From Acinetobacter sp. 10FS3-1 (GTDB taxonomy: Bacteria; Pseudomonadota; Gammaproteobacteria; Pseudomonadales; Moraxellaceae), in the NCBI RefSeq assembly GCF_013343215.1, contig NZ_CP039143.1:1364001-1428000 (forward strand): a stretch of 64,000 nucleotides of DNA, read 5' to 3'. The notes below the pieces were generated by a model. The model made no database searches and was not told where the DNA came from. It was given only the letters and a program-made list of their open reading frames with translations. Of this stretch, positions 7,531 through 14,513 are shown in pieces. The position numbers were made by a program, and so were the translations under genes. Each line of letters opens with the position of its first letter. Positions within the stretch are counted from its first letter, which is position 1.

Positions 7531-8019
7531 ATGGAATTCAGTAAAGAAGCACAAAGCGCAATGTACAAGATGATCCACCAAACGCCGGGCATCGATCCTA
7601 AACAAATTGCTGATGTTTTGGGTGATTCACATAAGACTGTTTTGAACTATGCGAATCCAAATATGGATTATCTGCCAAGCCTGAAGAAATTCGAAATGAT
7701 GCTTTCCTTCACTGGTAATCCAGTTGTTTTGCGTGCATGGGCGCATCAGCTGGGATTGGCTCTAATTCCTACTGGTTGCGATGGCAGTAAACATCATGAG
7801 TTATCAGTGATTGAAGCGATGATGCAGGGAAATATTTGCAATGGGCAGGCGAATCAGAAGGTATATGAGGCTTATGAAGATGGCGTAATCACACCGCAAG
7901 AATATGAAGAAATTCACAGCATCTTCCAGCGGATTATTGAGTTTGCCACAGCTGCAGATCAGGCAGCATTCAAACAAATGAAGCGCTACACATCAAATGC
8001 ACAAAAAGAAAAAGCCTGA
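7531..8019 (+). CDS. CII-like phage regulatory protein (CP76 family-like)
   Basis: 162 aa from the ATG at 7531, chosen because AAAGGGA lies eight bases upstream; a GTG at 7507 would extend it by eight residues. The N-terminal ~75 residues resemble the Phage_CP76/CII family (an alpha-helical DNA-binding protein with a 'ALG-S---V-NY-NP' pattern). It follows cro in the rightward operon and ends inside a strong terminator hairpin, consistent with a lysis/lysogeny regulator. The family assignment is from pattern only. Confidence 0.65.
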   Translation: MEFSKEAQSAMYKMIHQTPGIDPKQIADVLGDSHKTVLNYANPNMDYLPSLKKFEMMLSFTGNPVVLRAWAHQLGLALIPTGCDGSKHHELSVIEAMMQGNICNGQANQKVYEAYEDGVITPQEYEEIHSIFQRIIEFATAADQAAFKQMKRYTSNAQKEKA

Positions 8020-8040
8020 TTTCGTGGATCAGGCTTTTGT
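8010..8040 (+). terminator. Intrinsic terminator after the CII-like gene
   Basis: Perfect 11-bp stem AAAAGCCTGAT (8010-8020) / ATCAGGCTTTT (8028-8038) with a 7-base loop. It overlaps the stop codon of the CII-like gene and separates it from the replication genes, so read-through or antitermination is needed to express them. Confidence 0.8.
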
Positions 8041-8069
8041 ATTCAAAATACTTAGAGAGAATTTTAAAT

Positions 8070-8846
8070 ATGAAATCAAATTTAGCACAAAAAACTGAAA
8101 AACCAAAGCGTAAAGCTATGGGCGACAAATTACGTTTTGAAGTTTTTAAGCGAGATCAATTTAAATGCCAATACTGCGGCAAGGCTGCTCCAGAAGTAGT
8201 TCTTCATGTTGATCACATTAATCCGGTAAGCAAAGGCGGCGATAACGATATTTTAAATTTAGTTACGTCATGTGTTGATTGTAATTCAGGTAAAAGCAAC
8301 CGCCTTCTAACTGATAACACGATTATTAAAAAGCAGAGAAAAATGCTTGAAGAGCTAGATGAGCGAAGAAAACAATTAAAGATGATGCTTGACTGGCGAG
8401 AAGAGCTAAAGGGCTTTGATGATGAGGTTGTTCAGTCGGTCGCTCAATATATTGAAGAGAAAATATATCCAGCAAAAGTTAATGAAATAGGCATGAAGGA
8501 AATTTCCACATGGTTTAAACGCTTTGAACTATCTGAATTGCTACAAGCAATTGATGATCTAAAGATTGTGACCACTAAAGATGGCGCTCAAGATGCAAGC
8601 GCGATGTTCAACAATATCCCCAAAGTAGCCAACTTTAACAGAAAAGATGAGGCTGAAAAATCAGCTTGTTATATCCGTGGAATTCTTAAAAACAGGATCA
8701 GCTATGTTGATTATCAGAAATCATTAGCTTGGCTGACTACAGCTATTGAGCAAGGATTTGACGTTGAGGAGCTGAAAGATTTAGCCAAGGAAGTTAAAAA
8801 CTGGACTCAATTCCGTGAAGCAATGGAGGAGATCCTAAATGGCTAG
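8070..8846 (+). CDS. HNH nuclease-domain protein of the replication module
   Basis: 258 aa from the ATG at 8070 (AGAGAG upstream). An HNH domain lies at residues ~20-80 with zinc-binding pairs CQYC (33/36) and CVDC (68/71) and the HVDHI core (46-50). The C-terminal ~170 residues are helical and lysine-rich and do not match a family I recognise. Its stop overlaps the start of the replication initiator by 8 bp, so it probably acts with DNA replication or processing. Confidence 0.8.
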   Translation: MKSNLAQKTEKPKRKAMGDKLRFEVFKRDQFKCQYCGKAAPEVVLHVDHINPVSKGGDNDILNLVTSCVDCNSGKSNRLLTDNTIIKKQRKMLEELDERRKQLKMMLDWREELKGFDDEVVQSVAQYIEEKIYPAKVNEIGMKEISTWFKRFELSELLQAIDDLKIVTTKDGAQDASAMFNNIPKVANFNRKDEAEKSACYIRGILKNRISYVDYQKSLAWLTTAIEQGFDVEELKDLAKEVKNWTQFREAMEEILNG

Positions 8847-9690
8847 AGCAAGAAACATCAAACCAGCATTCTTCACCAATGATGAGCTTTCTGAATTGCC
8901 ACCACTGGCACGCTTATTATTCATTGGTCTGTGGACTATTGCTGACTACAAAGGTTGTTTTGAGTACAAGCCTAAGCGCCTTAAGGTTCAACTCCTGCCT
9001 TATGACGATTGTGATATCGAGCAGCTCATGAGTGCTCTAGATAAATCGCGATTTATCTCGATATATTCGGTACAAGGTCAAACCTATGGAAAAGTGCTCA
9101 ATTTCAATAAGCACCAAAATCCACACAAGAATGAAAAAGAGAAAGGCTCCGATATTCCTGATATTGAATTACGCGATGATGTTGATGGTATTAATTCAAT
9201 TCAAAACAATGGTTTAGAAAATATCGAGAATAATCGCGATAAAAACGGAACTGCTCACGATCAAAACGAAACCGATCCTGCTGATTCCCTTAACCTGATT
9301 CCTGATTCCCTTAACTCTGATTCCTTAAACCTGAATACAGAAAACCGAGATCCTCGTTTCGATCTCTCTCTTTCTGATGTGAACACTCGTTTATCAATGG
9401 CAGGTTTAAAGAATATCTCTCAACACGATTTGAATGTTTTGCTGATTCAACTTCAGGATGCTTATTCACATAAACAACAAATGGTGAAAAACCAGATTCT
9501 TGGTAAAGCATTTGAGTGGATTAAGCGCCAACAAGAAACACCACTGAAACCACCAAGCCAATCTATCACCAAAACCACAGCCCAGATTCTCGCTGAACAA
9601 CGTATGCAGTTGGATCAACAGCAAGGACAGGTGATTGATGTTGGTGAACCAAAAAAGCCATTACTGATTGAGGAGATGGGTCGTGCATAA
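8839..9690 (+). CDS. Phage replication initiation (replisome-organiser-like) protein
   Basis: 283 aa. The N-terminus (ARARNIKPAFFTNDELSELP, then ARLLFIGLWTIADYKG) is the widespread phage replication-protein winged-helix domain. A low-complexity Asn/Asp/Ser linker (residues ~105-170) follows, then a C-terminal helical domain. The position after the HNH gene and before a P-like gene matches the lambda O place in the map. The linker contains repeated LNLIPDSLNSDSLNLN-type segments. Confidence 0.75.
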   Translation: MARARNIKPAFFTNDELSELPPLARLLFIGLWTIADYKGCFEYKPKRLKVQLLPYDDCDIEQLMSALDKSRFISIYSVQGQTYGKVLNFNKHQNPHKNEKEKGSDIPDIELRDDVDGINSIQNNGLENIENNRDKNGTAHDQNETDPADSLNLIPDSLNSDSLNLNTENRDPRFDLSLSDVNTRLSMAGLKNISQHDLNVLLIQLQDAYSHKQQMVKNQILGKAFEWIKRQQETPLKPPSQSITKTTAQILAEQRMQLDQQQGQVIDVGEPKKPLLIEEMGRA

Positions 9691-10390
9691 CGGGATCGCC
9701 TTAGACAAGGCACGCGAATACTACGACATCATGCAAGTGATGTATGGACACAAGTTCATTAGCCAATTTAACGGCATGACTGACCTGAATCGCATTCTGA
9801 ATATCATCAACGGTGCTTTAGCAATGTTGAGTGATGAACAATTTCAAAAGGGCATGGCGCAGCTGAATGCGAAAGCTGGATCAGGTGATTTCTGCCCAAC
9901 ACTTTCTGATTTCAAAACTTGGTGCATGTCTGGCAGCTGGTGGACAGCAACAGAGGCATGGCAGCGTGCTTGTGATTACTCAAACATGAGTTCTCATCGC
10001 GTTGCTGAACTATCTCGCATGAAGCTGGAAGAGTTTCTGATGCAGAAAGACAAGATTACTACTCTGACCAAAAAAGCATGGGATTCGGTTTATTGGTTGG
10101 TTGAGCAGGGAAGCATGAAAGAGGCTTTCAAGCAGTTTAAATCGATCTATGAAACCTATCTGGCTAAAGCACAGATGCAAGGTCGTCAGCAAGAGTGGTA
10201 TGTGCCGCCAAAAATGATTGCTACATCCAAGGCAGCACCTAAGCCTAAATCAATACTACCTGAGCAATCACCTGAGCAAAAAGCTTGGCTGGAGGGGAAA
10301 ATCAAAGAGCTTCAGTCAAGTGGGATGACGTTTCCAATGGCTATGTATAGCGCAATGAAAGAGATGCAAAGCGCAGGGGGTGGGGTGTGA
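9683..10390 (+). CDS. Probable helicase-loader-type replication protein (lambda P position)
   Basis: 235 aa from the GTG at 9683, which overlaps the stop of the upstream gene and follows GAGGAG. The protein is helical, with an N-terminal segment (EYYDIMQVMYGHKFISQF) and a Trp-rich middle (SGSWWTATEAWQRA) like those of proteins annotated as phage replication protein P. The role rests mainly on position. It ends in the motif SAGGGV, encoded by a repeated DNA junction also found at the end of the next gene. Confidence 0.6.
   Translation: MHNGIALDKAREYYDIMQVMYGHKFISQFNGMTDLNRILNIINGALAMLSDEQFQKGMAQLNAKAGSGDFCPTLSDFKTWCMSGSWWTATEAWQRACDYSNMSSHRVAELSRMKLEEFLMQKDKITTLTKKAWDSVYWLVEQGSMKEAFKQFKSIYETYLAKAQMQGRQQEWYVPPKMIATSKAAPKPKSILPEQSPEQKAWLEGKIKELQSSGMTFPMAMYSAMKEMQSAGGGV
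10367..10390 (+). repeat. 24-bp exact gene-junction repeat, copy 1
   Basis: The last 24 bases of the P-like gene are identical to 10699-10722. The unit ends with GGGGTGTGA and so provides the stop codon, a G-rich ribosome site and the overlapping GTG start of the next gene. Confidence 0.85.
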
Positions 10391-10722
10391 AGGAACGTCA
10401 GATTAAAAAGAATAATCGAACAGCAATGCGCCTTTTGATGCAGTTAGACCCAGGACATTATGAAGGGCGATTCTTTGGGTATGAAGATGGGGTTTGGGAA
10501 TTCTGGTGGCAATGTGGCGGTTTAGAACCTGAATGGGATTGCAAGCCAGCATTTGATGAATTGCATAGTTATATTTTTGATGTGTATGCAGATGGTGATG
10601 CTGAATTTGTAGATGGTAGTTACTCATGGGTGTGGAGAAACAAACCAGACTTAAGCACGGCAAAGAAAGTATTTGACCTTGCAAAACAGTTGATTGAACA
10701 AAGCGCAGGGGGTGGGGTGTGA
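10387..10722 (+). CDS. Hypothetical phage protein (111 aa)
   Basis: Starts at a GTG that overlaps the previous stop (GTGTGA). The product is acidic and rich in Trp/Phe (GVWEFWWQCGGLEPEWD), with no recognisable family. It ends with the same SAGGGV tail as the upstream protein. It belongs to the run of small accessory genes between replication and late genes. Confidence 0.65.
   Translation: MKERQIKKNNRTAMRLLMQLDPGHYEGRFFGYEDGVWEFWWQCGGLEPEWDCKPAFDELHSYIFDVYADGDAEFVDGSYSWVWRNKPDLSTAKKVFDLAKQLIEQSAGGGV
10699..10722 (+). repeat. 24-bp exact gene-junction repeat, copy 2
   Basis: Identical to 10367-10390. It again encodes the end of one gene, the ribosome site and the overlapping GTG start of the next. 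Confidence 0.85.
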
Positions 10723-11084
10723 GTAAGGGCGGTTTAACTAATATTGATTTTAAAGTTGGCCAACTTGTTTATCTAACCAAAGATATTTTTGATGGTGGTG
10801 GTGATTTTTCCCTACCTGGATATGTTGGGAGAAAGGGTGACTTGATGAAAGTTACTGGAATCCCGTCGTACAGCAAAAACACTCTTCATATCGCTCACTT
10901 CGATTACACGGGTGAAGGCGGGATATGCGCTTACCTTTATGAGATATCAACTAGGAGTCCATTAATAACAATCAATGAGCGCAGGGAATACGCTAAAAAG
11001 TACGGGGTGGAGCGCGGTGGGTTTAAACCAGAGGACTTGCGTGTCATTAAGCTTACTGGTGATATTTATGGGGGTGCAGCGTGA
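10719..11084 (+). CDS. Hypothetical phage protein (121 aa)
   Basis: GTG start at 10719 overlaps the upstream stop. The product has a beta-rich pattern with an SH3-like opening (FKVGQLVYLTKDIFDGG) but no family I can name. It overlaps the next gene by 4 bp (GTGA). Likely an accessory early protein. Confidence 0.65.
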   Translation: MSKGGLTNIDFKVGQLVYLTKDIFDGGGDFSLPGYVGRKGDLMKVTGIPSYSKNTLHIAHFDYTGEGGICAYLYEISTRSPLITINERREYAKKYGVERGGFKPEDLRVIKLTGDIYGGAA

Positions 11085-11356
11085 ACGAAAGAACGTATCA
11101 GCACAACAAAGCGGCCTCATTAAATCGTGGTATTGATGTTTTGCTTGTTATTAAAAACACACCAATCGCCACAACCAAGGAGATCCAAGATCAAGCGTTG
11201 CCATACATGACAATCAGATCGGTGCAGCGCTATTTAAAAACTTTGGTGCAAATTGGCCTTATTGGGTTTGTTGGTGGTGGTAATGATGAATATCGTTATT
11301 TTCTTACACCTAAGGCAAAACAGCTATTTGGAGTGCAGGGTATGGGGGATACATGA
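11081..11356 (+). CDS. Small winged-helix DNA-binding protein (91 aa)
   Basis: GTG start overlapping the upstream stop. Residues ~15-85 have winged-helix features: a helix-turn-helix (TTKEIQDQALPYMTIRSVQRYLKTLVQIGLI) followed by a beta wing (GFVGGGNDEYRYFLT). Probable regulator of the phage early or late programme; its target is unknown. It overlaps the following nuclease-like gene by 4 bp (ATGA). Confidence 0.65.
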   Translation: MNERTYQHNKAASLNRGIDVLLVIKNTPIATTKEIQDQALPYMTIRSVQRYLKTLVQIGLIGFVGGGNDEYRYFLTPKAKQLFGVQGMGDT

Positions 11357-11763
11357 CCAGCTACTCAATTTCTGAATACAAAAAAATGGTGAAAGCCACT
11401 AGGTCGAAAGGGCGCTCCACACGCCCTAAGGTGAAAGGGGCAAAAATACCAAATGAGTTTGAAGCGAAGCTGGCCAGAGAGTTAAAGACTTTAAAAATTG
11501 ATTTTGAGCAGGAATTCGAGTTTCACCCAAAGCGAAAGTGGAGAGCTGATTTTCACTTGGTGGGTAAAAAAATATTGGTTGAGGTTGAAGGTGGGATCTG
11601 GAGTGGTGGCAGGCATACAAGGGGTAAGGGCTACATTGGCGACATGGAAAAGTATAACGCAGCGACGATGATGGGTTTTCAGGTAATACGGTTTAGTACG
11701 GATCAAGTGAAGTCAGGTCACGCGATCCAGCAGATAGAGAAGATGGTAGGGGATTTAGGATGA
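11353..11763 (+). CDS. PD-(D/E)XK-type nuclease-like protein, copy 1 (DUF559/Vsr-like)
   Basis: 136 aa. The core WRADFHLVGKKILVEVEGG (Asp66, Glu77, Glu79) and the following HTRGKGYIGDMEKYNAATMMGFQVIRF match the DUF559/Vsr-type restriction-endonuclease fold. A second gene with the same architecture is at 14076-14513. In phages of this kind such proteins may process recombination or replication intermediates; this is inferred. It overlaps the next gene by 4 bp. Confidence 0.75.
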   Translation: MTSYSISEYKKMVKATRSKGRSTRPKVKGAKIPNEFEAKLARELKTLKIDFEQEFEFHPKRKWRADFHLVGKKILVEVEGGIWSGGRHTRGKGYIGDMEKYNAATMMGFQVIRFSTDQVKSGHAIQQIEKMVGDLG

Positions 11764-12314
11764 ATGTAGCGGCTGAAAAAGCGGAAAAATTATCTAATAT
11801 TGAATGGTTGGGGCAGCAGCTGCGCGCCAAGACTGCTAATTATGAAGCAGGGATTCCAGGAACAGGTGAAACGCCAGTAAATTGGGAAGATCGTTGTGGG
11901 GCTATTGCTGGACTTCCAAATAAAGAATCCAAGGCTTATGCATCAATTTTGGTATGGGGTGATCTTCGTGATAATACTCAGCAATACAAGGACTTAATAG
12001 ATTACATTGCTGGGTACTTATGGCGAATGGTTCAGGATGAAATAGAGAAACAACGTGAAACTTTTAATATGGCAGTATTCTGTCAGCATGTAGCTCGAAT
12101 GGAATTATTTTATGGTCTGCGTCCGATGTTGCGTGAATACCATACTTTGAAGGGCCGATTAGTGTTTTCAGGGATTGATTACATTGAGCCAAATACATAC
12201 TCAAAACGATATGCTTGGTTGGGTAACGCCGTAGAGCTTTTATTGAAAGAACTGCAAGATGAAATTGAAGTCCATGTGGGTGATTACCGATCAAAATTAA
12301 AGAAGGCTGGCTAA
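11760..12314 (+). CDS. Candidate late antiterminator (Q-position protein, 184 aa)
   Basis: The family is not recognised with certainty. The protein is helical, with a Trp-containing middle and a C-terminal helix-turn-helix-like stretch (TYSKRYAWLGNAVELLLKEL). Its stop codon is immediately followed by a strong promoter (12315-12344) and then by a terminator at 12391-12416, the same order as lambda Q, pR' and tR'. The late region beyond contains many terminators, which would need an antiterminator. The function is therefore inferred from layout rather than from sequence similarity. Confidence 0.5.
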   Translation: MNVAAEKAEKLSNIEWLGQQLRAKTANYEAGIPGTGETPVNWEDRCGAIAGLPNKESKAYASILVWGDLRDNTQQYKDLIDYIAGYLWRMVQDEIEKQRETFNMAVFCQHVARMELFYGLRPMLREYHTLKGRLVFSGIDYIEPNTYSKRYAWLGNAVELLLKELQDEIEVHVGDYRSKLKKAG

Positions 12315-12344
12315 TTGACATCCTAAATGGATGTAAGGTATAGT
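12315..12344 (+). promoter_or_regulatory. Strong sigma70 promoter, candidate late promoter (pR'-like)
   Basis: TTGACA at 12315-12320, 18-bp spacer, TATAGT at 12339-12344. It begins directly at the stop codon of the candidate antiterminator. Predicted start near 12351, giving a ~70-nt RNA ending at the terminator at 12391-12416 unless antiterminated. Confidence 0.7.
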
Positions 12345-12390
12345 TTTTCTATACTGGTCGTATTACGGTTCAACCGAGACCAAGTATTTA

Positions 12391-12418
12391 AAAGCTCATC
12401 TTTATTGGTGGGCTTTTC
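12391..12418 (+). terminator. Terminator 1 of the late leader (tR'-like)
   Basis: AAAGCTCATC (12391-12400) pairs with GGTGGGCTTT (12407-12416) including two G-U pairs; a T-run follows. First of seven terminator hairpins between 12.39 and 14.06 kb. Confidence 0.7.
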
Positions 12419-12542
12419 GTTATCCAGTTGGGGTGCTCTACCGGAAGTCAACTGGCTTTAAAAAACGAATCAGAGCACAGTCTGGGCTGCTATCTCCCAA
12501 CTCTACAAGAGCTGGATAGCAAGTTTATGGGAGAAGTAGCTT

Positions 12543-12686
12543 ATGGCGAACCTTACACAAACAAGTTCAGCGGGTTCTTTGAGGGATTTTGCCTGGTTAT
12601 TTGTTGCCTTAGCAGCATTTTTTAATCCAGTAACAGCCTTTATTTTAGCCATGGTTGTTCTTGTGGCTCTATGTATCCTTGGTTAG
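12543..12686 (+). CDS. Small hydrophobic membrane protein (47 aa)
   Basis: An ATG at 12543 follows GGGAGAAG at good spacing and opens a 47-codon frame ending TAG at 12686. The N-terminus is polar (MANLTQTSSAGSLRDF) and the remainder is one or two hydrophobic helices (WLFVALAAFF and FILAMVVLVALCILG). It lies between two terminators, so it would be expressed as its own short transcript or by read-through. Function unknown; small single-helix phage proteins can be morons or holin regulators. Confidence 0.55.
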   Translation: MANLTQTSSAGSLRDFAWLFVALAAFFNPVTAFILAMVVLVALCILG

Positions 12687-12702
12687 GACGAAGAATCGAC
12701 AG

Positions 12703-12729
12703 AGGCTCGCCAAATGGCGGGCTTTTTTT
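12703..12729 (+). terminator. Terminator 2 of the late leader
   Basis: AGGCTCGCC / GGCGGGCTT around a four-base loop (AAAT), followed by seven T residues. Lies 17 bp after the 47-aa gene. Confidence 0.8.
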
Positions 12730-12783
12730 GCTCTCGTATATTTGTTAACTTAATTATTTTAAAAATAATGAGATGATCTAGTT

Positions 12784-13008
12784 ATGAGCAAGGTGCGAGT
12801 TAAATATCAAGATGGGGTTGAAGAGGATCTGATTGAGGTGCATGAAGAGGGGGCAGGTGTCCTAAATATTTTTCATAAGAATCGAGATGGAGAGTTTTTA
12901 ACCCAACATCTACCGCCATACGCAAGAATGCAAGTCCACAACTTGCAATATGGTTCCTATCTGCTAGGTAGTAAATTAGTAGAAGTAATACGATATGATT
13001 ACCCATAA
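12784..13008 (+). CDS. Hypothetical small phage protein (74 aa)
   Basis: Acidic beta-rich product (KVRVKYQDGVEEDLIEVHEE) with no family recognised. The ribosome site is weak (GAGATG 12 bases upstream). It is bracketed by terminators at 12703-12729 and 13049-13073, so it forms its own short transcription unit within the late leader. Confidence 0.5.
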   Translation: MSKVRVKYQDGVEEDLIEVHEEGAGVLNIFHKNRDGEFLTQHLPPYARMQVHNLQYGSYLLGSKLVEVIRYDYP

Positions 13009-13048
13009 ATAGAGAAATGGGTTATTACTATATTTATAGGGTACTATT

Positions 13049-13073
13049 AGCTCATCTAAAGGTGGGCTTTTTT
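13049..13073 (+). terminator. Terminator 3 of the late leader
   Basis: AGCTCATC (13049-13056), loop TAAA, GGTGGGCT (13061-13068), T-run. Its stem arms are nearly identical to terminator 1, suggesting duplication. Confidence 0.75.
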
Positions 13074-13230
13074 AATGTTTAGGATTTATTGGTTGATAAT
13101 AAAAGCAACTTAATCTCAACATTTGAAAACAGTTTCTTAGTATTTTCCATACTTTTTTATCGAAACCCTGATGTTATATTTTCTTTGCAATAAGAAGAAG
13201 ACGTAATACAAAGAAAATGACTAAAACACT

Positions 13231-13264
13231 GGCCCACTTATTTTGACGAATAAGTGGGCTTTTT
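13231..13264 (+). terminator. Terminator 4 of the late leader
   Basis: 11-bp perfect stem GCCCACTTATT (13232-13242) / AATAAGTGGGC (13249-13259) and a T-run. Confidence 0.8.
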
Positions 13265-13454
13265 ATTAACAGGAGAAAAGTATGCTCTAATTCATATTCT
13301 GTTTATTTAGTCTGCATGGTGTAACTGAGATTTAGCATACAGTTGGTGATAAAAATTTGAAATGCATCAAGAATTGTTGAAAAGTAAAGTAATTCATAGT
13401 AAATTACTCAACATTAAGTAATTCTCCACATTTTTACTTAATTTGAGTTTATGG

Positions 13455-13486
13455 CCTGCATTTTCCCCAAAGTGCAGGTTTTTTTT
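13455..13486 (+). terminator. Terminator 5 of the late leader
   Basis: CCTGCA (13455-13460) / TGCAGG (13473-13478) with eight T residues following. Confidence 0.75.
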
Positions 13487-13524
13487 ATTTCTTAAATTCG
13501 CCGGACGTATTACGGCACATAGAG

Positions 13525-13558
13525 CCCCGCTAAATATGCATTATTGGCGGGGTTTCTC
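13525..13558 (+). terminator. Terminator 6 of the late leader
   Basis: CCCCGC (13525-13530) / GCGGGG (13547-13552) followed by TTTCTCTTTT, a slightly interrupted T-tract. Confidence 0.6.
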
Positions 13559-13631
13559 TTTTCTTATTGGTGGTGAATATGGGTTAATTGGCAATTTAAA
13601 AATTGTGAGCCTTTGATAAAATTGAAACTAA

Positions 13632-14027
13632 ATGGATTGCCAGAAAATTATTATGTTAAGTTTAATTTCAATGACTTTCGGTGGGCTGAGAAGGGATTAT
13701 TTTTTTAGAAACCTGTTTATTGGCTCGGTTTTTGGGGTTCTCACATGGTTGATCATTGATATGCTGGAGGCAAAAGCTAGTGTAGCAAAGCCACTTCACG
13801 AAATAGTGATAATGAAAGGTTATGTGATATTCAACTCGCTTTTATATCCGTACGCGAAATTTCTTTATGATTATTTTTGGGAGTTACTTTTGGGGGACAG
13901 GGTTTATGCCTACTCAATTAATATATTCACAGTATGGTTTATCTTGGTTGCTAGATTGATGTGCTGGTTTTTCGCCTGGGCTCTAACACCATTTGGCTTA
14001 ATTATTTTGTATTTTAAGAATAGATAA
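13632..14027 (+). CDS. Phage membrane protein (131 aa)
   Basis: Three to four hydrophobic segments: LFIGSVFGVLTWLIIDM (~28-44), a middle segment near 62-90, and FTVWFILVARLMCWFFAWALTPFGLIILYF at the end. No family is recognised. The ribosome site is poor, and ATGs at codons 1 and 8 are both possible. It is bounded by terminators on both sides and faces the late genes. A conversion or exclusion role is possible but unsupported. Confidence 0.55.
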   Translation: MDCQKIIMLSLISMTFGGLRRDYFFRNLFIGSVFGVLTWLIIDMLEAKASVAKPLHEIVIMKGYVIFNSLLYPYAKFLYDYFWELLLGDRVYAYSINIFTVWFILVARLMCWFFAWALTPFGLIILYFKNR

Positions 14028-14040
14028 TAATGATAGACAC

Positions 14041-14063
14041 AAACCTCCTTCGGGAGGTTTTTT
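14041..14063 (+). terminator. Terminator 7 of the late leader
   Basis: AAACCTCC, TTCG tetraloop, GGAGGTTT and a T-run (14041-14063), directly before the next gene. Confidence 0.85.
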
Positions 14064-14075
14064 AATGGGTGAAGT

Positions 14076-14513
14076 ATGGAACTTAAAGCCTACAAAGTTT
14101 TAACCAATAAGATCCCTCCCAAGAAAAAACCACGTACCAGGCCGCTCCCTAAGGCTGGTGAGAAATACTTAGAGGCATTTGATCGGCTCAAAGAAATCCT
14201 TGACCGGATGGAAATCAAGTACGAAGAATACTTTCATTTTAAAAGCACCAAGCATTGGCGGTTTGACTTTCATTTGATTGAGTATCGAATGCTGATTGAA
14301 ATCGCTGGTGGCCCTTGGTCAGGTGGAAGAAAAGGCAAACTTGCTACAAAAGCCTGGAGCATAGATCGTTATGACCATGCTGAAGAAATGGGATATCGCT
14401 ATCACCGGTTTGAAACTGCTGATATCAACATGGGCCGTGCTACTAAGTGGCTAAGAGATTTAAAGGCATCTTATGGAACAGTTCAGACCATTCCCACCGA
14501 CGGAGCTGATTGA
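14076..14513 (+). CDS. PD-(D/E)XK-type nuclease-like protein, copy 2
   Basis: 145 aa with the same layout as the protein at 11353-11763: WRFDFHLIEYRMLIEIAGGP (Asp64, Glu75, and Ala77 where copy 1 has Glu79), SGGRKGK and a YDHAEEMGYRYHRF tail. The third acidic position is replaced by Ala, so activity may be altered. It overlaps the start of the metallopeptidase gene by 41 bp. It sits just before the terminase genes, so a resolvase or packaging-linked nuclease role is plausible but not shown. Confidence 0.7.
   Translation: MELKAYKVLTNKIPPKKKPRTRPLPKAGEKYLEAFDRLKEILDRMEIKYEEYFHFKSTKHWRFDFHLIEYRMLIEIAGGPWSGGRKGKLATKAWSIDRYDHAEEMGYRYHRFETADINMGRATKWLRDLKASYGTVQTIPTDGAD

Larger units (their letters stand above)
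13009..13631. other. Non-coding stretch with four consecutive terminators
   Basis: No credible gene is seen. The stretch holds terminator hairpins at 13049-13073, 13231-13264, 13455-13486 and 13525-13558. A perfect ribosome site AGGAG at ~13271 leads only to a two-codon frame (ATG CTC TAA), perhaps the remnant of a lost gene. CGTATTACGG recurs here (~13506) and at ~12359. It may produce several short phage RNAs or hold decayed moron genes. Confidence 0.5.

Noticed and set aside
10367..10722. CRISPR-like repeat
   Set aside because: Only two copies about 330 bp apart, each at a gene end; this is a gene-junction repeat. No array occurs in the window.
12428..12625. 65-codon frame overlapping the 47-aa gene
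   Set aside because: No ribosome site and unlikely composition; the overlapping 47-codon frame has a proper ribosome site and a sensible hydrophobic protein.
13009..13631. Hidden tRNA genes in the terminator-rich non-coding region
   Set aside because: No cloverleaf with T-arm GTTCRA and paired acceptor ends could be found; the hairpins are simple terminators.
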